Source of the DNA: Calditrichota bacterium
GTDB taxonomy: Bacteria > Electryoneota > RPQS01
DNA length: 5,308 nt
Assembly (NCBI GenBank): GCA_020057985.1
Contig: JAGVEU010000106.1
Span: 1 to 5,308, forward strand
Direction of reading: 5' to 3'
Positions 1 to 5,308 of this stretch are shown here, one piece after another. A program made the translations under genes and the position numbers. Numbering within the stretch: the first letter of the stretch is position 1; each line of letters opens with the position of its first letter. The notes beneath the pieces were generated by a model. It worked only from the letters and a program-made list of their open reading frames with translations, made no database searches and was not told the origin of the DNA.

Positions 1-2
1 TT

Positions 3-1424
3 TCTTTATGGATGCTTTTCTTGTTAGTGGCTAACACCTACGCCCAGCCGAATCCCGACACGCTCTGGACCCGCACTTACGGGGGGATCCTCGATGATTA
101 TGCCTATTCCATAAAGCAGACTTCAGACGGAGGCTATGTGATTGCAGGACTAACAGGGGGTTATGCGCCTAGTTTTTCTGATTTTTATGTTGTGAAGACA
201 GATGCGCAGGGAGATACGCTCTGGACCCGCACCTACAATGAAAGCTCCTATGACATAGCCTATTCGATTCAGCAGACGACGGACGGCGGTTTCGTGCTCG
301 CAGGAAACATCTTTTATGAAAACTCCAATCAGTCTGGTTACTATGTAATGAAGACCGATGCGCAGGGGGACACCCTCTGGACCCGCACCCATGTAGGAAC
401 CGGAGAGGCTTATTCGATTCAGCAGACAACGGACAGCGGCTATATCATCGCGGGCGGTTGGCATTTCCGTGTGGTGAAGATGAATTCGCAGGGCGACATC
501 CTTTGGACCCGTACCTACGGACGGGGTGTCGCAAATAGTGCCTATGCCATTCAGCAGACCACGGATGGTGGCTACGTGGTCGCGGGATACACCTCTAATA
601 CTCCTGGTGGGAGCCACTATGATTTCTATGTTGTGAAGACCGATAGTCAAGGGGACACGCTCTGGACCCGCACCTATGGGGAGGGATACTACGACCAAGT
701 AGCCCATTCCATTCAGCAGACTGCGGATGGCGGGTATGTGATCGCAGGATTCTCGGGTGACCCTTTCACGCAACAGGGGGGGGCTTGGGTGGTTAAGACT
801 GACGCCCAGGGCGATACACTCTGGACGCGCTACCCTGGCGTGACTAACACGGGGTTTGGGTCCCCATCCCAGTCCATTGTGCAAGATACTACAGACGGCG
901 GCTTCGTGTTTGCGGGTCACACATCTCACGATCCTTTGGGGTTCTATGTTGTGAAGTACAATGCGCAGGGTAACCGGCTCTGGACTCGTAGGTATAGCCG
1001 AAGCGGCCACGAGTGGGCCAATTCCATTCAGCAGACAACGGATGGCGGCTTTGTTATCGCCGGAAGCATTCACGGACCTGGGAGTGGAGACGACTTCTAT
1101 GTGGTGAAGACAGGGCCGGACGCATCGAACGCAGCACCTGACATGGTGGGCGCAGTTCCCAGTGGGTTCGCTCTTGAGCAGAACTATCCCAATCCGTTCA
1201 ATCCTTCCACGCAGATTGCCTATGCGCTCCCCCGTACGGGAAGAGTGTCACTGACCATCAGCAATCTCTTAGGCCAGAATGTTGCCGTTGTGGAAGATGA
1301 GATTCAAACCGCAGGAACTCACACGGTTTCCTTTGATGGTTCCGCACTGCCCTCCGGCATTTACTTCTATCGTCTTCAAACCGGAGACTTTGTTCAGACA
1401 AAAAAGATGATCATCTTGAAATAG
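3..1424 (+). CDS. Secreted repeat protein with type IX secretion C-terminal sorting domain, 5' end probably truncated
   Basis: This is a cell-surface or extracellular protein exported by Sec and then by T9SS; its ligand or activity is unknown. The frame is open to the window edge. The first ATG at 12 gives MLFLLVANTYAQ, a signal-peptide end (hydrophobic core, likely cleavage TYA|Q) that lacks a basic n-region, so the true start is probably upstream; the in-frame codons before it read S-L-W. Counting from that ATG (470 aa), residues 16-368 are seven tandem repeats with the pattern DTLWTRTYG, SIQQTTDGGYVIAG, DFYVVKTDAQG. A linker follows. From about residue 386 comes the sorting domain: FALEQNYPNPFNPST, then a beta-rich stretch with LPSGIYFYRLQTG, ending in KKMIILK, typical of T9SS type A. 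The seven repeats suggest a seven-bladed beta-propeller (inference). The downstream genes are unrelated and lie beyond a 317-bp gap. Family call is confident; function is not known. Confidence 0.88.
   Translation, partial: SLWMLFLLVANTYAQPNPDTLWTRTYGGILDDYAYSIKQTSDGGYVIAGLTGGYAPSFSDFYVVKTDAQGDTLWTRTYNESSYDIAYSIQQTTDGGFVLAGNIFYENSNQSGYYVMKTDAQGDTLWTRTHVGTGEAYSIQQTTDSGYIIAGGWHFRVVKMNSQGDILWTRTYGRGVANSAYAIQQTTDGGYVVAGYTSNTPGGSHYDFYVVKTDSQGDTLWTRTYGEGYYDQVAHSIQQTADGGYVIAGFSGDPFTQQGGAWVVKTDAQGDTLWTRYPGVTNTGFGSPSQSIVQDTTDGGFVFAGHTSHDPLGFYVVKYNAQGNRLWTRRYSRSGHEWANSIQQTTDGGFVIAGSIHGPGSGDDFYVVKTGPDASNAAPDMVGAVPSGFALEQNYPNPFNPSTQIAYALPRTGRVSLTISNLLGQNVAVVEDEIQTAGTHTVSFDGSALPSGIYFYRLQTGDFVQTKKMIILK
57..1115 (+). 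repeat. Seven in-frame tandem repeats (42-53 codons each)
   Basis: Repeat units begin at 57, 213, 369, 495, 654, 813 and 972, encoding 52, 52, 42, 53, 53, 53 and about 48 residues. Each opens with D-T-L-W-T-R (D-I-L in unit 4, N-R-L in unit 7), has a central Q-T-T-D-G-G-[YF]-V-[IV]-A-G and closes with V-V-K-[TY]-[DN]-[AS]-Q-G. DNA identity is high at the unit borders (GACACGCTCTGGACCCGCAC-like) and lower in the middle loops, where unit length also varies. Unit 3 is shortened by about ten residues in the loop before VVK. Units 6 and 7 are the most diverged. This pattern points to duplication followed by drift within a protein fold, not to a non-coding array. Confidence 0.9.
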
Positions 1425-1505
1425 CTACTCGATTCGCATTACGATGAGAATGCACTACCATGCCGAGCCGTGCGTCCTCACGAGGCCTGAATCGGATCTC
1501 CTATC

Positions 1506-1527
1506 TCCCCCTACTTCAGTAGGGGGA
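1506..1527. repeat. Perfect G/C-rich hairpin, probable dispersed palindromic repeat
   Basis: The left arm TCCCCCTAC (1506-1514) pairs perfectly with GTAGGGGGA (1519-1527) around a TTCA loop, a 9-bp stem. It is followed by CAAAGGGGG (1528-1536), so a second G5 block could compete for the C5 arm. From general knowledge, short C5...G5...ACAAAGGGGG palindromes are common as multi-copy intergenic repeats in environmental bacterial genomes. There is no downstream T-run, so a classical intrinsic terminator is unlikely, although the hairpin could protect the 3' end of the upstream transcript, 82 bp beyond its stop codon. Confidence 0.6.
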
Positions 1528-1574
1528 CAAAGGGGGTCTATGAATCCAAATCCATCGGAAGCTACAATACGAAT

Positions 1575-1599
1575 ACATTTTAGTTGATTCTTAAAATGT
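1575..1599. repeat. AT-rich inverted repeat upstream of the operon
   Basis: ACATTTTA (1575-1582) and TAAAATGT (1592-1599) are exact reverse complements separated by 9 nt. The size and symmetry would suit a binding site for a dimeric regulator, or a weak RNA hairpin, about 140 bp before the iron-sulfur gene. No promoter element could be placed next to it, so a regulatory role is only a possibility. Confidence 0.35.
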
Positions 1600-1741
1600 C
1601 AGCACTGCTCAAGCAGGGTTGATGTCCATATACCATCTGAAAAACTCCTCGCACTGAAATAAATAAAGGGTGTAAATGCCTGTGGACATCCTTCCAAACA
1701 GCATTCTCACCCAACCACATTGACTCCTTGATTTGACTGCT

Positions 1742-3586
1742 ATGGAACAACTCATACTTACCCTTCTGATCGTTGCCAGCCTCTATTTGTTTGTTTCGCC
1801 TGTCTGGAAACGACTTCGTCTTGTATTGAAAGCACGGCAACGACTCCGGTTCGACCAAATGGGAAAGCGCTGGCTTCGTTTTCTGAGCGAAGTGGTGATT
1901 CAATATGCCGTCATCAAGGAACGCCCCTTCACCGGCGTGATGCACACGCTTGTTGCGTGGGGATTCTTTATCTTTGGACTGGAGTCTTTTCATCATTTTG
2001 CAACAGCGTATGGGTGGCATCCGCTGGGCGAGGGAGCATTTCACCGCGCCTATGGGATTGCGGTTGTGGTTTTTGCAGTACTGGTTATCATCGGCATCAC
2101 CGCTCTGGCTTTCCGTCGTTTCGTGCTTCGTCCGGACACTTTAGGCAAACGCTCGTGGAGTTCTGCTACCATAGCGCTCTTCATCGAAGTCTTGATGGTC
2201 ACCTATCTGCTGAGCTACTTTCGTCTTCTGCAAGATCCGTTGGCTCAGGATATTAACTGGTGGATTCATTCGCTGATCATCCTCGCGTTCCTCGTAGTCA
2301 TTCCACACAGCAAACACCTGCATCTCGTTCTAAGTCCTTTGACTACTTTTACCAAGGACTTCGAACTGGCGCGGATTCATCCGCTGGATTTCGAGAAAGA
2401 GGAAATGGGAGTAGAAAAACTCTCGGATTTTAGCGCGCATACGATTCTTAGCGCCTTCACCTGCGTGGAATGCGGTCGCTGCTATGATCATTGCCCAGCT
2501 CGACAGACCGGCAAATTGCTGGATCCGAAGCAACTCATCCTTGACATTCGCGCCGGACTGCTGGCCGATTTTGAGCAAACTGTGGTGGGTCCGGTTATCA
2601 AAGAGGAGATCCTGTGGCAATGCACCACCTGCGGCGCTTGCACCTATCAGTGTCCCGTGGGAATAGATCAGGTGGTTCCGATCCTTGAAATGCGTCGTGG
2701 ACAAGTCTCCGCCGCTGAATTCCCCGCAACCATGCGGCCACTCTTTGATAATTTGGAGAAAACCGGCAATCCGTGGAAATATCCTGTCAGTCAAGCCGAT
2801 GAATTCATCGAACAAAACGGATTTCCGGACTTCCATAATCACGAAGTGCTCTACTGGCTCGGATGCATGGGACGCTACGATTTCTACTATCAGAAAGTCT
2901 CGCTCGCGATGGCGCAGATTCTCAAAGCGGCTAATGTGAAATGGGGAATTCTGCGGGACGAGAAATGCACCGGAGATGCCGCTCGCCGTGCCGGAAACGA
3001 ATTCGTTTATCAGGCATTGGCTGAGCATAATATCGCACTGCTAAATGACGCTGCACCGAAGCTGATTCTAACAAGCTGCCCGCACTGCCTTAGGACATTG
3101 CAGGAATACCGCGACTTGGGACTAAATCCAAAAATCCCGATCGTTCATCACTCGGAATATATTGCCGGACTGCAGCAAAGTGGCCAATTGCAGCTTTCGG
3201 GAATCGCACCCCATGAAGTAACCTTCCATGATCCGTGTTACCTCAGCCGCTACATCGGCCCGAGTCACGTTCAATTTCCGCGCGAAGTGATCAAGGGAAC
3301 AGGTGCCACGCTTACAGAACCGCCGCATCACGCTGAGCATACCTTCTGTTGCGGAGCAGGCGGGGCGCTTCTGTTCACGGAAGAGACCGTGGGCGAACGG
3401 GTGAATCATCACCGCGTCAAGGAACTTCTCGAAACAAAAATGTCCGAAGTCAGCACGGCTTGTCCGTTTTGCCATTTGATGCTCCGCGATGGCTTGAAGG
3501 ATTTGAGCAAAGAATCCGTGGCGGTGCGCGACATTGCCGAACTCGTTGCGTCGTGTTTGCTGGTGCGGAGTGGAAATGAGTCGTGA
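1742..3586 (+). CDS. Membrane-bound heterodisulfide-reductase-like (Fe-S) oxidoreductase, FadF/EMO-type
   Basis: This 614-aa protein is predicted to carry electrons between a soluble donor and membrane quinone. I chose the ATG at 1742; a TTG at 1733 would add three residues (MTA) and has no better ribosome site. Residues 1-200 form a NarI-like membrane part with about five helices (roughly 3-20, 65-84, 104-124, 144-162, 172-192) and histidines that could bind haem b (H68, H84/H85, H176, H189). Two ferredoxin-type 4Fe-4S motifs follow: C241-C244-C247-C251 and C294-C297-C300-C304, each ending in CP. Two CCG (DUF224) domains come next: C375, C409, C446-C449, and C499, C536-C537 (CCGAGG), C574-C577. 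In the first CCG domain the double cysteine is C-T-G-D-A-A-R-R. Bacillus FadF and the ETF:menaquinone oxidoreductases (EMO) of anaerobes have this layout, but no ETF genes are visible here. A lactate- or glycolate-linked HdrD-like role is the alternative. Confidence 0.88.
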   Translation: MEQLILTLLIVASLYLFVSPVWKRLRLVLKARQRLRFDQMGKRWLRFLSEVVIQYAVIKERPFTGVMHTLVAWGFFIFGLESFHHFATAYGWHPLGEGAFHRAYGIAVVVFAVLVIIGITALAFRRFVLRPDTLGKRSWSSATIALFIEVLMVTYLLSYFRLLQDPLAQDINWWIHSLIILAFLVVIPHSKHLHLVLSPLTTFTKDFELARIHPLDFEKEEMGVEKLSDFSAHTILSAFTCVECGRCYDHCPARQTGKLLDPKQLILDIRAGLLADFEQTVVGPVIKEEILWQCTTCGACTYQCPVGIDQVVPILEMRRGQVSAAEFPATMRPLFDNLEKTGNPWKYPVSQADEFIEQNGFPDFHNHEVLYWLGCMGRYDFYYQKVSLAMAQILKAANVKWGILRDEKCTGDAARRAGNEFVYQALAEHNIALLNDAAPKLILTSCPHCLRTLQEYRDLGLNPKIPIVHHSEYIAGLQQSGQLQLSGIAPHEVTFHDPCYLSRYIGPSHVQFPREVIKGTGATLTEPPHHAEHTFCCGAGGALLFTEETVGERVNHHRVKELLETKMSEVSTACPFCHLMLRDGLKDLSKESVAVRDIAELVASCLLVRSGNES

Positions 3587-3592
3587 GCGCGC

Positions 3593-4336
3593 GTGATTGA
3601 TCTGCACAATCATGTCTTGCCCGGAATTGATGACGGCTCGGATGGAATGCGGACTTCGCTGCGGATGCTTGAACAGGCAATCTTGCAGGGAATTACGCAC
3701 GTCGTCTGCACCTCGCACGCCAACGATCGTTCCAATGCGGAGACAGACAAGCTGTTTCATGACGTCTTCTCCCGACTGAAAGGCGAGGTTAAGAGTCAGC
3801 AGTTACCCATTGAGCTTGGACTCGCGGCAGAGATCATGTTTGGCACGGAACTCAAGAGCATCCTCGAATATCCCTTTGCCACGTACAATGGAAAAGGCGA
3901 GTATTTTCTGGTCGAGTACTCCCGTGAGACACCCTGGGAGATCATCATCAATGTAATTAAGTCTGCGCGACGCTGGGGCAAGCGTCCGGTGATCGCTCAT
4001 GTGGAACGCTTCAGACATGCAACGCGACACATCTCGCGAATGCAAGAGATGCGTGCGGAGGGAGCGATTCTGACGATGGATGCGGGTGCACTGCTTGGTC
4101 AGTTTGGAAAGGCAATGATTCCGCTCGCCAGAAATTTGGTTTCCGCAGGTACCATTGACATCTTATGCAGCGATGCCCACAATGCCGATGAGCATGGCTT
4201 CTGTCTCAAGGCAGGATTTGAAGCGGCGACCGCATTGCTCGGACAAGTCAACGCACAGAAAATGGTCTTGGACAAACCGCGACTTATTTGGGACGGCACA
4301 CCTTGGCCAGAAGATAACAACTCGAAAACGGAATGA
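3593..4336 (+). CDS. PHP-domain phosphatase, CpsB/YwqE-like (putative protein-tyrosine phosphatase)
   Basis: This 247-aa cytoplasmic metal-dependent phosphoesterase is of the type that dephosphorylates bacterial tyrosine kinases (Wzc/CpsD/YwqD) controlling exopolysaccharide export. The GTG at 3593 is the only reasonable start: the preceding gene's TGA (3584-3586) is in frame just upstream and the family's N-terminal HxH must be included. The metal-site residues are all present: H5 and H7 (MIDLHNHVLPGIDDG), D14, H42 (CTSH), E80 (AAEIMFG), E108, H136 (AHVER), D194 and H196 (CSDAH). Length and motif spacing match the CpsB family closely, including the C-terminal KPRLIWDG-type end. It begins 6 bp after the iron-sulfur gene and overlaps the next gene by 4 bp, so it is probably cotranscribed with both. 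No tyrosine kinase or capsule gene lies in the window, so the substrate is open; other PHP enzymes such as histidinol phosphatase are less likely by motif. Confidence 0.87.
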   Translation: MIDLHNHVLPGIDDGSDGMRTSLRMLEQAILQGITHVVCTSHANDRSNAETDKLFHDVFSRLKGEVKSQQLPIELGLAAEIMFGTELKSILEYPFATYNGKGEYFLVEYSRETPWEIIINVIKSARRWGKRPVIAHVERFRHATRHISRMQEMRAEGAILTMDAGALLGQFGKAMIPLARNLVSAGTIDILCSDAHNADEHGFCLKAGFEAATALLGQVNAQKMVLDKPRLIWDGTPWPEDNNSKTE

Positions 4337-5178
4337 AAGTCGGACCCTATTCCATATCACTGATCGAGACCGGAGACTTCCGGCTCGACGGCGGAGCAAT
4401 GTTCGGTGTGGTTCCGAAACCATTGTGGAGTCGCCTCTGTCCGGCGGATGATGCGAATCGCATTTTCATGACCATGCGCGTTCTGCTGATCGAGAATTCT
4501 GAACGCAAGATTCTTGTGGACTGCGGAGCGGGGGAGAAGGATGGCTTGAAGTTTCGGGAGCTGTACGCGCTCGATAACTCTCAGAAATCCCTTGTGAATT
4601 CATTGCGCGCAAGCGGCATCACACCTGATCAGATTACGGACGTGATTCTCACCCATCTGCATTTCGATCATGCCGGAGGTGCGACCAGACTTGACGGAAA
4701 AGAAGTGGTTCCGACTTTTCCAAAGGCACAATACTATGTTCAACGTAAGCAATATGACCATGCCTTAAGCCGCAGCGAGCGCGACCGTGCCAGCTACATA
4801 GATCAGAACTATGAGCCGCTGAGGGCTGCCGGACAACTCAATTTTACAGACGGCGACACTGAGATTCTTCCGGGTATTGAATTGCTCACGATGTCGGGGC
4901 ATACTCCCTTCCTGCAAACAGTTCGAGTGACGGACGGTACACATGTAGTCTGGTTTCCCGCAGATCTGATTCCCATGTCTGCTCACATCCCTTTGCCGTA
5001 TATAATGGGTTATGATCTATTCCCCGTGACCACACTTGCAGAAAAGAAGAAAATCCTGCCCCGCGTGGCCGACGAAAAATGGACGGTTGTCTTCGAGCAT
5101 GATCCGCAAGTCCCAGCCAGTCGCCTGAGTCTGGATGACAAAGGGAAAGTTGTCAAGGGCGAAGACGTCGCGATCTGA
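4333..5178 (+). CDS. Metallo-beta-lactamase-fold hydrolase
   Basis: This 281-aa protein is a probable soluble, two-metal hydrolase of the MBL superfamily. No signal peptide is visible, so it should act in the cytoplasm. The zinc-site residues are complete: H108-L-H110-F-D112-H113 (THLHFDHAGG), H190 (MSGHTP), D211 (FPAD) and H256 (FEHD). The N-terminal DGGAMFGVVPKPLW and LVDCGAG are typical of a lactonase/parathion-hydrolase-like MBL subgroup (AiiA, MPH relatives), so a lactone or ester substrate is possible, but the real substrate cannot be read from the sequence. Glyoxalase II and RNase Z are less likely because their extra domains and motifs are absent. The ATG overlaps the preceding TGA (ATGA at 4333-4336), which implies translational coupling with the PHP phosphatase; no strong Shine-Dalgarno site is present. 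The gene looks complete and is the last of the operon. Confidence 0.88.
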   Translation: MKVGPYSISLIETGDFRLDGGAMFGVVPKPLWSRLCPADDANRIFMTMRVLLIENSERKILVDCGAGEKDGLKFRELYALDNSQKSLVNSLRASGITPDQITDVILTHLHFDHAGGATRLDGKEVVPTFPKAQYYVQRKQYDHALSRSERDRASYIDQNYEPLRAAGQLNFTDGDTEILPGIELLTMSGHTPFLQTVRVTDGTHVVWFPADLIPMSAHIPLPYIMGYDLFPVTTLAEKKKILPRVADEKWTVVFEHDPQVPASRLSLDDKGKVVKGEDVAI

Positions 5179-5259
5179 CTTCACTTGCCCCCCTACCCCC
5201 CCGCGAGCACACTACTGTCTCAATGTTTTTTTTGGGGGAAGTCGTTGATAAAAAAGGGC
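5179..5259. other. Short non-coding tail after the operon
   Basis: This stretch has two C-runs (C6 at 5188-5193 and C7 at 5196-5202), then T8 (5226-5233) followed directly by G5 (5234-5238). The G5 could pair with either C-run, but the T8 lies inside the loop rather than after the stem, so it is not a standard intrinsic terminator. CCCCCTAC at 5189-5196 repeats the left arm of the 1506-1527 hairpin by sequence, but without its matching right arm. No gene is seen. Confidence 0.4.
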
Positions 5260-5289
5260 TTGACATCCTCGCGGAATTGTGTATCTTTG
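5260..5289 (+). promoter_or_regulatory. Bacteroidota-type promoter for a gene beyond the window
   Basis: TTGACA (5260-5265) is followed by TATCTTTG (5282-5289). The gap from TTG to TA is 19 bp, which matches the Bacteroidota consensus TTG-N(17-23)-TAnnTTTG. Read as a sigma-70 promoter, it is a perfect -35 with a 16-bp spacer and a weaker -10 (TATCTT, 4 of 6). Transcription would start near 5296 and run rightward, out of the window. Confidence 0.65.
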
Positions 5290-5308
5290 GAGTTCTCTCA
5301 ACCCAAAA

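Larger units (their letters stand above)
1425..1741. other. Non-coding gap between the surface-protein gene and the iron-sulfur operon
   Basis: This 317-bp stretch holds no convincing gene on either strand. It contains a perfect hairpin at 1506-1527 and an AT-rich inverted repeat at 1575-1599, listed separately. The operon promoter probably lies here, but I could not find a convincing -35/-10 or TTG/TAnnTTTG pair. No hairpin followed by a T-run is visible after the stop codon at 1422-1424, so the terminator of the first gene is not identified. Confidence 0.6.

Noticed and set aside
150..1073. Long open frame of 307 codons on the minus strand
   Set aside because: It lies wholly antisense to the seven-repeat protein. 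The repeat period keeps the same antisense frame free of stops, and its translation is only an echo of the repeats with no recognisable domain.
57..1115. Periodic DNA as a possible CRISPR array or non-coding satellite
   Set aside because: Units are about 126-159 bp, all in frame, with substitutions typical of protein-level constraint. There are no short identical repeats with unique spacers.
1506..1527. Hairpin as an intrinsic terminator of the first gene
   Set aside because: It has a strong stem but no T-run after it, and it lies 82 bp beyond the stop codon. A dispersed repeat is the better reading.
1733..1735. TTG as an earlier start for the iron-sulfur gene
   Set aside because: It adds only three residues ahead of the ATG at 1742, has no Shine-Dalgarno site, and the first hydrophobic segment starts naturally after the ATG.
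1580..2044. Minus-strand open frame of 154 codons reaching into the non-coding gap
   Set aside because: Most of it is antisense to the membrane part of the iron-sulfur gene, its composition is basic and low in structure, and no start context supports it.
2330..3028. Open frame of 232 codons on the minus strand
   Set aside because: It is antisense to the cysteine-rich core of the iron-sulfur protein, whose motifs are unmistakable on the plus strand. The antisense product shows no family features.
3122..3760. Open frame of 212 codons on the minus strand crossing two genes
   Set aside because: It spans the junction of two well-supported plus-strand genes and has no recognisable motif.
5188..5238. 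C-runs, T8 and G5 as a terminator of the operon
   Set aside because: The T8 precedes the G5 arm and would sit in the loop, so the order is wrong for an intrinsic terminator.

Overview
The window is 5,308 bp of moderate-GC bacterial DNA, most probably from the Fibrobacteres-Chlorobi-Bacteroidetes (FCB) superphylum or a neighbouring candidate phylum. Two independent signs support this. The first protein ends in a type IX secretion (T9SS) type A sorting domain with the hallmark NYPNPFNPST motif. The last 50 bp contain a promoter-like pair (TTG, 19 bp, TATCTTTG) that fits the Bacteroidota-type consensus TTG-N(17-23)-TAnnTTTG. Ribosome-binding sites are weak throughout, which also fits that group. 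A genus cannot be named from the sequence alone.

Layout: (1) At 3-1424 is a secreted surface protein made of seven ~52-residue tandem repeats (probably a beta-propeller) plus the T9SS C-terminal domain; its 5' end is probably cut by the window edge. (2) At 1425-1741 is a 317-bp non-coding gap with a perfect G/C-rich hairpin (probable dispersed repeat) and an 8-bp AT-rich inverted repeat. (3) At 1742-5178 are three closely packed genes on the + strand: a membrane-bound heterodisulfide-reductase-like iron-sulfur oxidoreductase, a CpsB/YwqE-type PHP-domain phosphatase, and a metallo-beta-lactamase-fold hydrolase. Spacing is 6 bp, then a 4-bp ATGA overlap, so they look like one transcription unit. 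(4) At 5179-5308 is a short non-coding tail ending in the promoter of a gene beyond the window.

The iron-sulfur protein has the architecture of the FadF/EMO family, which passes electrons from electron-transfer flavoprotein (ETF) to membrane quinone: NarI-like membrane part, two 4Fe-4S clusters, two CCG domains. The two downstream enzymes are soluble metallo-hydrolases with intact metal ligands but unknown substrates. No ETF, acyl-CoA dehydrogenase, tyrosine kinase or polysaccharide gene lies in the window, so a functional link between the three operon members is inference from spacing only. I see no mobile element, CRISPR array, RNA gene or clearly novel system here.
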